Below, piece by piece: positions 16,277-27,684 of a DNA stretch of 64,000 nt. Source of the stretch: an uncultured Dermabacter sp. (GTDB lineage Bacteria > Actinomycetota > Actinomycetes > Actinomycetales > Dermabacteraceae); assembly GCA_947252755.1 (NCBI GenBank), contig CAMXWV010000003.1, forward strand, positions 186,001-250,000, given 5' to 3'. Each line of letters starts with the position of its first letter. The stretch's first letter is position 1. A program made the translations under genes and the position numbers. The notes beneath the pieces were generated by a model that saw only the letters and a list, made by a program, of their open reading frames with translations, was not told the DNA's origin and ran no database searches.

Positions 16277-17028
16277 GCGGCCCGCTCAGCGGGGCGGGTG
16301 AACACTTCAACGAAGGCACGCAGCAGCCGATTCGCCTCCGGTGTTGATGTGGCGGAGACCCGATCCAGCAGATCATCCATCTCCTCCGGTTTGAAATATC
16401 CGTGATGCTGATAGATGCGAATCCGCTGCATCAGCGCGGCCGTGTCCAGCTCCGGATGGAACTGGGTGGCGTACTGCTTGCCGCCGATCCGGAACATCTG
16501 CACCGGCGCAGCCTCTCCGGTGGCCAGCAGCACCGCATGCTCCGGCAGCTGTGACACCGCCTCTTTGTGTCCCACGTACGCGGGGAACACCTCGGGCAGC
16601 TTCGCTGCCTGAATCACGGGGTCGGTGGCCGCGTCGGCCGTGAGGGTGACGCAGACAGCGCCGACCGGCTCCCCGTATCGCGCATCGATCACGGCGCCCT
16701 GGTGGCGGCCGAGAGAGCCCACGCCGTAGCAGGCGCCGAAGAACGGAATGTCCTGTTCGATCACCGCATCGAGCAGCCGAGCGATCTCCGCCTCCGCTGC
16801 CACCTGCGCGCTGGACTTCGACTCTTCGGGGTCTGAGGTGGTGAACGGGCTGCCGCCCACGATGATGCCGGAGACGGCGCTGAGGTCGATATCCGGGAAC
16901 GGACCCCGTTCAAGACGCACCCGGATCAGCTGTTCCGGCTCCAGTCCGGTCAGCTGGAGAACGGACTCGTATTCCGCGTCGGCGGCAGCGTCGTCGTCCC
17001 GAGTGGCGATGAGGATGAACGGCAGCAT
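16264..17028 (-). CDS. Class I glutamine amidotransferase (GMP synthase-like GATase domain protein)
   Basis: A 254-aa stand-alone GATase1 domain protein. The nucleophilic cysteine is in FFGACYGVGSLG (about residue 99), and the His-Glu pair of the triad in ATQFHPELD (about residues 191-193). Such stand-alone proteins release ammonia from glutamine or act as gamma-glutamyl hydrolases; there is no synthetase domain. The -10 TACGAT (complement of 17035-17040) ends 6 nt before the ATG, so a leaderless mRNA is predicted. It converges with the PTS IIA-IIB gene (13-bp overlap) and is divergent from ulaA, so it interrupts the PTS locus. Substrate unknown. Confidence 0.85.
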   Translation of the reverse strand: MLPFILIATRDDDAAADAEYESVLQLTGLEPEQLIRVRLERGPFPDIDLSAVSGIIVGGSPFTTSDPEESKSSAQVAAEAEIARLLDAVIEQDIPFFGACYGVGSLGRHQGAVIDARYGEPVGAVCVTLTADAATDPVIQAAKLPEVFPAYVGHKEAVSQLPEHAVLLATGEAAPVQMFRIGGKQYATQFHPELDTAALMQRIRIYQHHGYFKPEEMDDLLDRVSATSTPEANRLLRAFVEVFTRPAERAAHTS

Positions 17029-17072
17029 GAGCAGATCGTACCTGCGGGTGCGGGAGCGGTAGATTTGAGTCC

Positions 17073-18701
17073 ATGGACATCCTTGTGAACATCGCGCAGT
17101 TCGTCGTCAACGAAGTGCTGGCCGTTCCCGCATTCCTGATCGGTCTGATCACGGCAGTGGGCCTGGCCGCGCTCGGCCGATCCGCCGGTCAGGTGGTGGG
17201 CAGCGCCGTCAAGGCCACGCTCGGCTTCCTGCTGATCGGCGCGGGCGCCGGACTCGTGGTCTCCTCGCTCACTCCGCTGGGGCGCATGATCGAATCCGCG
17301 CTCGGCGCGCAGGGCGTGGTGCCCACGAATGAGGCGATCGTGGGCATCGCCCAGGAACAGTTCGGTGCGCAGGTGTCCTGGCTGATGATCCTGGGCTTCC
17401 TGGCCGCGCTTGTGCTGGCCCGCATCACACCGCTGCGCTACGTGTTCCTGACCGGACACCACATCCTGTTCATGGCCACGCTGCTCACGATCGTGCTGGC
17501 CACGGCAGGCCTGCCCACCTGGCTTGTGGTGGGCCTCGGCGCGGTGCTGCTCGGCATCACCATGGTGGCGCTGCCCGCGCTCGGCCACCCGTTCATGCGG
17601 AAGATCACCGGCAATGATGCGGTGGCGATCGGCCACTTCGGCACCGCCGGCTATATCGCTGCCGGCGCGGTGGGCCGAGTGGTGGACCCGAAAGGTCGCT
17701 CCCGCTCCACGGAGGACATCCGCGTCCCGGAATCACTGCGGTTCCTGCGTGATTCGATGGTGGCCACCGCGCTGTCCATGGTGATCATGTACGTGATCGT
17801 GGCGCTGATCGCCCTGGTCCGAGTAGGGGAGGCCGACGCATTCGCCGCCTTCGGCGACGGCGCCGGCAGCGGAGCCGCCACCTCCGTGGGCAACTTCCTG
17901 ATGCTGTCCGTGACCCAAGGTCTGCAGTTCGGCATTGCGGTGGCGATCATCCTGTTCGGCGTGCGCACGATCCTGGGCGAACTGGTGCCCGCCTTCCAGG
18001 GCATCGCCGCGAAGGTGGTGCCGGGCGCCATCCCAGCGCTGGACTGCCCGATCGTGTTCCCGTATGCGCAGAACGCTGTGCTGATCGGCTTCATCGCCTC
18101 CTTCACCGGCGGGCTTCTGTCCCTTGGCCTGCTGGCCACCGTGTTCGGGCCGATGTTCGGTCTTGCGCTGATCCTGCCGGGCCTGGTGCCTCACTTCTTC
18201 ACCGGCGGTGCTGCCGGCGTGTTCGGCAATGCGACCGGCGGCCGCCGCGGCGCCATTGCGGGCGGCTTCGTCAACGGCCTGCTCGTCACCTTCCTGCCGG
18301 CGATCCTGATGGGCGTGCTCGGCTCCTTCGGCTCTGCCAACACCACGTTCGGAGACACCGACTTTGCGCTGGTGGGCCTGGTGCTCGGCTACGGCGCGAA
18401 GGGCGGTGTGGCGGTCGGTGTGATCGTGGCGCTGCTCGGCGGCCTGGCTCTGCTCACCGCGGCGATCCTGGTGCAGAAGCGCCTGGTGGACCGGCCATGG
18501 GATGTGGCGCCGGCGCGCAGCAGCGGCAAAGGAGCGGACGTTCCGCCGGTTGCGGCGCCAGGCGCTGATGCCGGGGCAGCAGCAGAAACGGCAGGCGCCG
18601 CCGAGGGGTCAGCCGCGGCAGATGGGTCCAGCTCCGCTGTTCGGCAGTACGCGAAGATCGCACCGCCGGCGGGAGCTCCCACTCCGCCGCCGGCTGAGTG
18701 A
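17073..18701 (+). CDS. ulaA: PTS ascorbate-type permease component IIC (UlaA family)
   Basis: A 542-aa membrane protein with about 11-12 hydrophobic helices across residues 1-465 and the UlaA-type segments TPLRYVFLTGHHILFMATLL, PALGHPFMRKITGND and ALDCPIVFPYAQNAVLIGF. The C-terminal 65 residues are a low-complexity alanine/glycine/serine/proline tail not found in standard UlaA (about 465 aa). It should import L-ascorbate or a related polyol/sugar acid with phosphorylation by the upstream IIA-IIB protein. A -10 TAGATT (17060-17065) ends 7 nt before the ATG. No lactonase or decarboxylase (ulaG/ulaD) is nearby, so the true substrate is open. Confidence 0.87.
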   Translation: MDILVNIAQFVVNEVLAVPAFLIGLITAVGLAALGRSAGQVVGSAVKATLGFLLIGAGAGLVVSSLTPLGRMIESALGAQGVVPTNEAIVGIAQEQFGAQVSWLMILGFLAALVLARITPLRYVFLTGHHILFMATLLTIVLATAGLPTWLVVGLGAVLLGITMVALPALGHPFMRKITGNDAVAIGHFGTAGYIAAGAVGRVVDPKGRSRSTEDIRVPESLRFLRDSMVATALSMVIMYVIVALIALVRVGEADAFAAFGDGAGSGAATSVGNFLMLSVTQGLQFGIAVAIILFGVRTILGELVPAFQGIAAKVVPGAIPALDCPIVFPYAQNAVLIGFIASFTGGLLSLGLLATVFGPMFGLALILPGLVPHFFTGGAAGVFGNATGGRRGAIAGGFVNGLLVTFLPAILMGVLGSFGSANTTFGDTDFALVGLVLGYGAKGGVAVGVIVALLGGLALLTAAILVQKRLVDRPWDVAPARSSGKGADVPPVAAPGADAGAAAETAGAAEGSAAADGSSSAVRQYAKIAPPAGAPTPPPAE

Positions 18702-18725
18702 GCGGTAACGGCCGGCGCCCAGCGA

Positions 18726-20063
18726 TCAGATCCTGACCGGGTTTCGGCCGAGTGAGTGAATCGTCCACCCGCTGCTGCGCCACTCTTCTTGGTCGAGCAC
18801 GTTGCGCGCGTCGATGATGGCGGCGCCGGAGGCCGCCTCACGCATGGTGATCTGTGGATCCAGCTTCTTGTACTGCGCCCATTCAGTGCCCAGGATGACC
18901 AGCTCCGCGCCGATGAGCGCCTCATCCATATCCGCCACATACGTTAGCTCCGGGAAGCGACGCTGAGCATTGCGGATCCCCTGCGGGTCCGTCACCGTCA
19001 CAATCGCGCCCTCCCGGTGCAGCAGCCGGGCCACATCCAGCGACGGCGAATCACGCGTGTCATCACTGTCCGGCTTGAACGTTGCCCCCAGCACTGTGAT
19101 CCTCCGATTCGACACCCGGCCTCCGAGCTCACGGCGCGCAAGCTCCAGCACCCGGGCACGTCGGCGAGTGTTGATCTGGTCCACCTCCCGCAGGAAGCCC
19201 ACCGCCTCACCCACGTTCAGCTCCTCCGCGCGGGCCATGAACGCCCGAATATCCTTGGGCAGGCAGCCGCCGCCGAAGCCCAGACCCGCCCGCAGGAACT
19301 TGGAGCCGATCCGTTCATCCGCGCCGATCGCCTCGGCCACCTGGGTGACATCGCCGCCGGCGGCCTCGCACACCTCCGCAATGGCGTTGATGAAGGAGAT
19401 CTTCGTGGCCAGGAACGCATTCGCGGACACCTTCACCAGTTCGGAGGTCTCCAGGCCGTACACGAAGCGCGGAGCACCGGTGCTGATCACATCGGCATAC
19501 ACGGAATCGAGGATCGCCACCGCCGGGTCATCCTCACTGGCGGAGGCGACCCCGTACACGAGCCGATCCGGTGTGAGCGTATCCGCCACCGCGAAGCCTT
19601 CCCGCAGGAACTCCGGGTTCCACATCAGGTCCGCGCAGCTGGCGGCCATGACCCGATCCCGCAGTGAGCGGGCGGTTCCCACCGGCACCGTGGACTTGCC
19701 CACGATCAGCGGGCACGGCACCGGGCCGTCCGCGATCACACCGAGCAGGGAGTCCAGCGCGGACTCAAGTGCGCAGAGGTCCGCTGCGTTCGAGTTCGGC
19801 TTCTGCGGTGTTCCCAGGCCCAGGAAGTGAACCTCGCAGTCGGCGAGGTCGCTCCATTCGGTGGTGAAGCGGAGGCGGCCCGAGGCGAGCCCGCGCTCCA
19901 GCAGTTCATCGAAGCCGGGTTCAAAGAACGGTGCGAAGCCGTCATTGAGCTGCTGCACCCGTTTCGCGTCCACATCAAGGCCTAGCACGGTGTGGCCGAG
20001 TTCGGCCATCGCGGCCGCATGCACGGCGCCAAGGTAGCCGACGCCGATCACAGAGAGTTTCAT
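18726..20063 (-). CDS. ugd: UDP-glucose 6-dehydrogenase
   Basis: A 445-aa enzyme of the UDP-glucose/GDP-mannose dehydrogenase family, oxidising UDP-glucose to UDP-glucuronate with 2 NAD+. The N-terminal Rossmann motif is VIGVGYLGAVHAAAMAELGH, the catalytic cysteine is in GFGGGCLPKDIRAF (about residue 263), and the C-terminal domain contains VLGATFKPDSDDTRDSPSL. It is the last gene of a six-gene minus-strand operon and overlaps the dual-kinase gene by 4 bp. It indicates that the glycan made by this operon contains glucuronic acid or a sugar derived from it. Confidence 0.93.
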   Translation of the reverse strand: MKLSVIGVGYLGAVHAAAMAELGHTVLGLDVDAKRVQQLNDGFAPFFEPGFDELLERGLASGRLRFTTEWSDLADCEVHFLGLGTPQKPNSNAADLCALESALDSLLGVIADGPVPCPLIVGKSTVPVGTARSLRDRVMAASCADLMWNPEFLREGFAVADTLTPDRLVYGVASASEDDPAVAILDSVYADVISTGAPRFVYGLETSELVKVSANAFLATKISFINAIAEVCEAAGGDVTQVAEAIGADERIGSKFLRAGLGFGGGCLPKDIRAFMARAEELNVGEAVGFLREVDQINTRRRARVLELARRELGGRVSNRRITVLGATFKPDSDDTRDSPSLDVARLLHREGAIVTVTDPQGIRNAQRRFPELTYVADMDEALIGAELVILGTEWAQYKKLDPQITMREAASGAAIIDARNVLDQEEWRSSGWTIHSLGRNPVRI

Positions 20064-22227
20064 AACAGGTCCTCCAGGGGGATAGCAGGAAGATCAGCGG
20101 CGAGCGCACGGTGCGCCGGCCGGAAGGAATAGACGCAGGCGAGCCGCGCCAGGGCTGCGCGCGCATACACCCGCACATGGTGGGCGGGGATGTTTGCCCG
20201 GCGGGCAGCGGCCGCCAGTTCACTGCGGGCGGTGCGGGCACGGCCAGCCGGCCAGAGCCCCTGTGCCTCTCGCAGCAGGGTGTGAGCAAGCAGATTGCCC
20301 AGGTCGAGCGCGCCGTCTCCGGCAGCAACGGTGTCCACGTCGATCAGGCCGACGCGTCCCGTCTCCGGCACGGCGAACAGCTGTTTGTCATGCAGATCCC
20401 GGTGGATCAGCCGGTGACGGGCAGGTAGATCGACCGCCAGCTCAGCGAGCTCGGTGAGCGAACGTTCCACCGCTGCTCGACGCTCACCGTGGTGAAGCGG
20501 ATCAGTCTCTGCAGAACGCACCAGCCACTGCTGCAGCACCTGCTGCTCCCGGTGCGCATCATGCACGGGCAGATCAGCAGTGGGCGCATCCTGGGCGGCC
20601 TGCCACGCCGCGGTGACGTTCTGCCATGCGCGCTGCCACTGCTCATCGGTGAAGCGCTCCGCCTCATGCAAGCTTGTTCCCGCAACCGCGGTGAACTCCA
20701 CGAAGGAGTCGCCAGAGCGAACCACGCTCGGCAGAGCAAAGCCCTTGCCAAAAGGAGCCGCAGCAGTGAGCGCATCCACAAGCGGCGCAGCTCTGCCTGC
20801 CCGCACCAGCTTGATGAACGTGCCCTCTGCGGTGCGCACCACGGCGCGAACACCGGGACGGTGCGAGAGCAGCTGCGCACCGGGAGCGGAGCTGGCCGCC
20901 TCCAGGTCCGGCAGCTTCGGATCCGCGCCGACGGGAAGCAGCCGAACCCGGCCGTCAGCCAGCATGCCTCCGCGCAGCATCCCGCTGCCGGTCAACTCCA
21001 GGGGGATCTGTCCGGCCCGTGCCGGCCACGCTCGTTTCACCCGATACCGCTGGCCGTCCACTCTCAGAACAGCCGGGATGTGGGCTGCGTCGAGCAGAGC
21101 TTCAGCTCGTTCAACAGCGGCGTCAGCCAGGTCCAGGCACTCACCCAGGTCCGAGGCCCAGGAGGGGGATTCACTGCGGAATCCATCAAGCGCCGCGGCC
21201 AGATGGGCCCGCGCCTCCCACGCCGCGACGCCAGCGTCCATGCCCACCAGCTCGTCGGCGAGCGGTGTGCCTTCCGCTGCCTTGACGTACCCACCCACAA
21301 ACGCGTCAACCAGTTTGTCGTGTCCAGCGCGACGCTGCGTGGCCGCCCAGCAGCCCAGGTCGGCGCCGATCGGACCGTCCCCAGTCCGGTCCAGATCGAT
21401 CACCCGCATCTCGCCGGCACCGTTCACCAGGATCTGGTCAGCGGAGAGGTCCCCGTGGATCGTCGTGGGGGAGGACAGCAGCACCAGCAGCGGCTTCAGC
21501 CGCTGCGTGAGCGCGCCCACCCGCGGGGCGAAAGCGGGAACGTGCTCGCCGATCGCCCGGGCGGACTCCGGGATCAGCCCGCCGATGCGCGCGCTGATCC
21601 GCCCACTCGACCCGGCAGCATGCAGACGGGCGATGAGCGAGCCAGCCAACACGGCATCCGCCGCAGTGGTGAGCGTGCCTGAGCCCCAAAACGGCGAGCC
21701 CACCGCGCAGAGCCGGCGAGCGGACCGCGACCCGTCAACCGGACTCACCGGCAGAGTGGGAACGCCCGCGTCGAGGAGGACCTGGGACGCGGTGATCATG
21801 CCGCTCAGATCCCGCTCCGCAATGCGGATCACCTCATCGCCCCGGCGCACGATCAGGCGCCGCCCGGGGTTATAGGCCATGACCTGCGCATCCTCGAGTC
21901 CGCTCACCTGTGAGCAGGGACCGGCAAGCTTCGGATCGGCGAGCATATCGCCGGTGAGGAACAGAGCGTGCGGGTGGCTGTGCTGGGTGAGCGGCCGCCC
22001 AACCTCACGGGCACGCTGAAGCATCTTCGGCAGCTTGGAAACATCCGTGGTCTGCAGAGCGAACCCGAAGCGGGTCGGATCGTCCAGTGACTGCCAGGCC
22101 ACCAGCAGGCGCCTGCCGGGCTTCACATGGCGGCGGATGATTCGCACGGGGAAGCCGAGCCGCCCGCTGAGGTCCTCAGCGCGGATGCGCAGCCGGCCCA
22201 TCGGGGTGTGCGAGATCTGGTGAAGAG

Positions 22228-22231
<4 letters not shown>
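20060..22231 (-). CDS. Protein with two aminoglycoside-phosphotransferase-like kinase domains
   Basis: A 723-aa soluble protein. Two kinase catalytic loops are visible: HGDLSADQILVNG with IDLDRTGDG at about residues 259-288, and HRDLHDKQLFAVP with IDVDTVAAGD at about residues 610-640. Each has the catalytic Asp, the Asn/Gln-like metal ligand position and a DxD metal motif, as in the APH/choline-kinase family. The first half also has N-lobe-like GRRLIVRRGDEVIRIAE. It lies between an ABC exporter and ugd with 4-bp overlaps on both sides, so it is likely to phosphorylate a sugar or lipid intermediate rather than a drug. The start at 22231 is chosen from the ATGA overlap; a GTG/ATG start at 22264 is possible. 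Confidence 0.8.
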
Positions 22232-24035
<1,804 letters not shown>

Positions 24036-24039
<4 letters not shown>

Positions 24040-25187
24040 GGCGCCGTCACTCCCGCCTGATCGAAGAGATCGGTGACCAGTGCCAGCCAGGTGTGCTCAG
24101 TGAGCACGCGCTCGCGGGCAGCGCCGCCCATGCGGTCTCTGAGATCCACGTCAGCAGCGAGACGCTCGATGGCGGCAGTGAGCTGCTGCACATCGCCCGG
24201 CCTGACCAGCAGTCCGGCCGGGGCCTCTCCCTGGGGGGTCAGCAGCTCGGGCAGCTCCCCGGCGACCGACGCGATCGTGGGCAGTCCCGCAGCCATGTAC
24301 TCGTACACCTTGAGCGGGGAGAAGTAGATGCCGGCCTGCGGGTAGGGCGCGGTGGCGATATCGAACCCGCGAAGGATCTGAGGGATCTCCGCTGGCGCGA
24401 TCGCGCCGAGGAAGCGGGTGCGCTCAGCGATGCCAAGAGCCGCCGCACGCTCCTGCAGAGCAGTCTGCTCCGGGCCGGTGCCGGCAATAGTGAGCCGAAG
24501 GTTCCCCTCAGCGCGCGCAAACGCTTCCAGCAGGATCTCGGTGCCGTGCCAGGGTTTGAGGGTGCCCACGAAGCCCACGGTGACGGGGCCGGGAGAATCC
24601 GCTCGGTGCTGCCGTGGCCGGATCCGGTCGGTGTTCACACCGTTCGCCCGGACGAACAGGCGGCGGGGATCACCGCCGGCGGTCACCGCCCAGTCGCCGA
24701 CCGGCTGTGACACAGCGGAGATGACCGTGGCCGCCTCCAGCTGGATACGGGTGGCCTGAACCGCACCCGCTTCGTCCACCAGGGACCGGTGGGTTTTCTG
24801 CTCATCCACCAGCGGGGCGTTCACTTCAAGGATGAAGGGGACGTTCAAGGCGGCAGCAGCCTGTGAACCAGCGGTGGAGAACAGGGAGTAGCGCTCGTAC
24901 ACGGCCGTGATGTCATCGCGTGCGATGACCTGCTGGGCGAGCTCGTCGGCAGCGGCGCGGATGGCGCGTTCCCGCTCGGCGGTGTCCGGGGTCTTGGCCA
25001 CCTTCACGCGGGTGACAGGCAGGTCCGTGAGATCAGCGGGAATCAGCTGATCGGTGCGAACGGCGAACACCTCCACGGTGTGGCCGAGGGCACGGGCGGC
25101 GCGGATCACCTCCTGCACGTGGACGCTGGCGCCTTTTGAGCCGAACACGCCGAACCCGGGGTCGGCCAGGATATAAGCGATGGTCAT
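24036..25187 (-). CDS. Glycosyltransferase family 4 protein
   Basis: A 383-aa GT-B-fold enzyme. The N-terminal domain begins with YILADPGFGVFGSKGASVHVQ, a glycine-rich loop typical of GT4 enzymes, and the C-terminal donor-binding domain has VGFVGTLKPWHGTEILLEAF and the E-x7-E motif region YFSPLKVYEYMAAGLPTIAS. It probably transfers a sugar from a nucleotide donor, retaining configuration. It overlaps the genes on both sides by 4 bp. Donor and acceptor are unknown; UDP-glucuronate is possible given ugd downstream. Confidence 0.88.
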
Positions 25188-26395
25188 CGGACCTCTCCCT
25201 TCTGAGCGGAGGCAAGTGCTGATGCTTGGCGAGCGGAGTCGAACTGTTCCTCGATGAGGGCGCGGGCGCGCTGGGCAAGGCCGACACGGTCGGTGGTGGG
25301 GCTCAGCGCGTGCTCAATACCGCGCACCAGGTCCTCACGGTCGCCGGTGCGGACCAGGATCCCGGTGCGGTGGTCGATCACCACCTCGGGCACAGCGGTG
25401 ACATCCGAGGCGATCACCGGCAATCCGGAGGCCATCGCCTCGAGCAGCACGGTGGGCAGACCGTCCGCGTTGCCGTCAGCGCCCACCACGAACGGGGCGA
25501 CGAACAGGTCATGGTCACGAAATGCGCTGATGATCTCCGCCTGGGTGCGGGGGCCGGTGAGTCGCACGTGATCCGAGAGACCCAGGGAGTCGATCTGCTG
25601 CTGAAGGTCCGCGGCCAGGGCGCCGTCCCCGATGATGGTGCATTCAGCGTTGACACCGCGCTCGCGCAGGCGGTGCACTGCATCGACCAGCAGGGGAAAG
25701 CCCTTCTTCTCCACCAGGCGGCCCACGCTCAGCAGACGCACCGGGTCGGTGATCGGCGCCGGTTCGCGGAAAGGGAACCGCGACAGCTCCAGACCGTTGT
25801 AGATCAGCGTGAGGCGAGAGGCGGCGTCCGCGCCGAATTCGCGGGCGAGGTGGCGCAGGTTGAAGTTGCTGATCGTCACCACGTGGTGCGCGTCCATGAT
25901 CTTGCGGAGCAGATCCTCGTGCACCACGGACTCGTGGAAGATGTCCTTTGCATGGGCGGTGAATGAGTACGGGGTGCCGGTGATGAGGCCGGCCAGTCGC
26001 GCAACCGTGGTGGCCATGGAGCCGAAATGAGCGTGCAGATGGGTGATGCCGTGCTCGTGAACCAGGCGCGCGAGCGCAACCGCCTGCTCGGCATCGCTTG
26101 CCTCAGCGCGCAGCAGCTCCGGCAGCTGCTCAGCGATGCCTCGCTCCAGTGAGGGGTGTTCAACGGCTGCCTGCAGTGTGGCCCAGAGACGGCGCGGACT
26201 GGACGCACGGTCCACGTAGACCACGGGAGACTGGACACGGGCGAGCTCCGGGTGGAAGCGAGCATCCGTCGGTGGGCGCAGGCTGATGATCATGAAGCGC
26301 TCCCCAGCGGCTTCACGAGCCAGGATCTCCGAGACGATGAACGTCTCGGAGAAGCGCGGATACATCTTGAGGACGTAGGCGGTCAAGGCAGTCAT
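25184..26395 (-). CDS. Glycosyltransferase family 4 protein (colanic-acid WcaL-like)
   Basis: A 403-aa GT-B enzyme. It starts with AYVLKMYPRFSETFIVSEIL, has HLHAHFGSMATTVARL in the N-terminal domain and the C-terminal donor site LSVGRLVEKKGFPLLVDAVH and VLLEAMASGLPVIASDVTAVPE. This pattern resembles exopolysaccharide glycosyltransferases of the WcaL/AmsK type. The gene starts 1 nt after the stop of the upstream transferase gene and overlaps the next by 4 bp. Sugar specificity is not predictable. Confidence 0.88.
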   Translation of the reverse strand: MTALTAYVLKMYPRFSETFIVSEILAREAAGERFMIISLRPPTDARFHPELARVQSPVVYVDRASSPRRLWATLQAAVEHPSLERGIAEQLPELLRAEASDAEQAVALARLVHEHGITHLHAHFGSMATTVARLAGLITGTPYSFTAHAKDIFHESVVHEDLLRKIMDAHHVVTISNFNLRHLAREFGADAASRLTLIYNGLELSRFPFREPAPITDPVRLLSVGRLVEKKGFPLLVDAVHRLRERGVNAECTIIGDGALAADLQQQIDSLGLSDHVRLTGPRTQAEIISAFRDHDLFVAPFVVGADGNADGLPTVLLEAMASGLPVIASDVTAVPEVVIDHRTGILVRTGDREDLVRGIEHALSPTTDRVGLAQRARALIEEQFDSARQASALASAQKGEVR

Positions 26396-26396
26396 G

Positions 26397-27578
26397 TCAG
26401 GCTCCTAGCAGGCCGGCGGCGAGCTCGGGAACCCGGGCAAGGCCGTTGAGGTTGATGGTGGTGCGGTCGATGGTGCGACCGGCCATGAGGTGAATCCATC
26501 GCGTGATGTGCTCCGGTTGGAGATCGTCGATCGCAGCGGTGTCCACAACGCCACGCTCGGCGAGGGCGGCCGCGCGCAACGGCTGCTCATCCCGGCGTGA
26601 TGAGCGCGGCACCACCAGCGCGGGAGTGGTGGTGGCGAGCACTTCAGCGGTGGTGTTGTATCCGCCCATGCAGATGACCGCGTCGGCCAGGGCGATGAGC
26701 GAGGGGATATCGCGGCTCGAGCGGTGAACGGTGACCTCGGGACGGGCCATGCGCATCAGCGCGTCCACGTGATCCGCGGGCATCTGCGGGCCAGCGATCA
26801 CCAGGTGCTCGAACCCGTCTGGCAGCTCTGCCCGCACGGAGCGGGAAGCGAGCTCGAAGCCGTCGGATCCGCCGCCCACCACGGTGAGCGCAAAGGGCTG
26901 AACATACGGTGTGGCGGGGTCCAGACTGCTGGCCGGGATGTCATGCTCAGGCCGGCCATTGCCGAGGTAGCCGGTCATCTCCGCGATCTCTGCAAGCGGT
27001 TCGGGGACCTCGCCGGTGGCGCGTGCGTCGTACGCGGAGGCATCCCCGTAGATCCACACGGCCGAGAAGTCCGCCGCAACCGATGCGGCGCCGCCGAGCC
27101 GGTTCCATTCCCGCTGCACCACCGCGGGGGCATCCAGCACATCGCGCAGCCCCAGCACCCGGGGTACGCCCGCCTGGCGCAGGTGGGCGATGGTGGCGCG
27201 CAGCTCTCCCTGGATTCCGTAGGGGTGGCGGTCCACGATGAACAGGTCCGGTTTCAGCTCCTGCACGGCCGCGCGGATGATCTCCGAGCGCACCTGGACC
27301 AGCGCGTGGGAGGGCAGCGACAGGCTGCGGGAGACCAGGCCTTCCGCAGAGTGGGTGAGGCCCGGCAGCACCAGCCAGTCCCAGCCGTCCGGCAGCTGGT
27401 CCTGTGACGCCCCCGGGTGGCTGGCGATCAGCAGGCCCTGGACGGGGCGCCCGGTCAGGGCCGGCAGCCGGCGGGCCAGCGCATAGGCAAGGGTGCGGTT
27501 GCGGCGGGCATGGCCGAGCCCCACCGAGTCATGGCTCATCATGACCACGGTGAGAGGGACGCTGCTGGTGCGCTGCAC
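26397..27578 (-). CDS. Glycosyltransferase, MurG/GT28-like C-terminal domain
   Basis: First gene of the operon, 393 aa. The N-terminal half has MMSHDSVGLGHARRNRTLAY, similar to the acceptor-domain loop of MurG and related transferases, and the C-terminal half has VICMGGYNTTAEVLATTTPALVVPRSSRRDEQPLRA, the GT28 donor-binding signature. The GTG start at 27578 has GGAG 6-9 nt upstream; an ATG at 27542 (MMSHDS) is a possible alternative. A -10 TAGCGT (complement of 27606-27611) gives a leader of about 20 nt. A palindrome and 11-bp repeats further upstream suggest regulation of the whole operon. Confidence 0.83.
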   Translation of the reverse strand: MQRTSSVPLTVVMMSHDSVGLGHARRNRTLAYALARRLPALTGRPVQGLLIASHPGASQDQLPDGWDWLVLPGLTHSAEGLVSRSLSLPSHALVQVRSEIIRAAVQELKPDLFIVDRHPYGIQGELRATIAHLRQAGVPRVLGLRDVLDAPAVVQREWNRLGGAASVAADFSAVWIYGDASAYDARATGEVPEPLAEIAEMTGYLGNGRPEHDIPASSLDPATPYVQPFALTVVGGGSDGFELASRSVRAELPDGFEHLVIAGPQMPADHVDALMRMARPEVTVHRSSRDIPSLIALADAVICMGGYNTTAEVLATTTPALVVPRSSRRDEQPLRAAALAERGVVDTAAIDDLQPEHITRWIHLMAGRTIDRTTINLNGLARVPELAAGLLGA

Positions 27579-27620
27579 GAGGTCTCCGATCTGTTGATGC
27601 TGGTGACGCTAGGAACGTGC

Positions 27621-27661
27621 GATGAGGTGGTGATGAGATGGGCATGAGAGCTCTCTCATGC
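27621..27661. promoter_or_regulatory. Operator array between the glycosyltransferase operon and the 27685 gene
   Basis: Three GATGAG-like units start at 27621, 27632 and 27643 (GATGAG, GATGAG, CATGAG), exactly 11 bp apart. The last one forms part of a perfect palindrome: GCATGAGAG (27642-27650), CT, CTCTCATGC (27653-27661). The array lies upstream of the minus-strand -10 at 27606-27611 and across the -35 region of the plus-strand gene. It is likely bound by a dimeric or tandem-binding regulator that I cannot name. Confidence 0.6.
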
Positions 27662-27684
27662 AGGCGGAGGGCTAGGCTTGGGCT

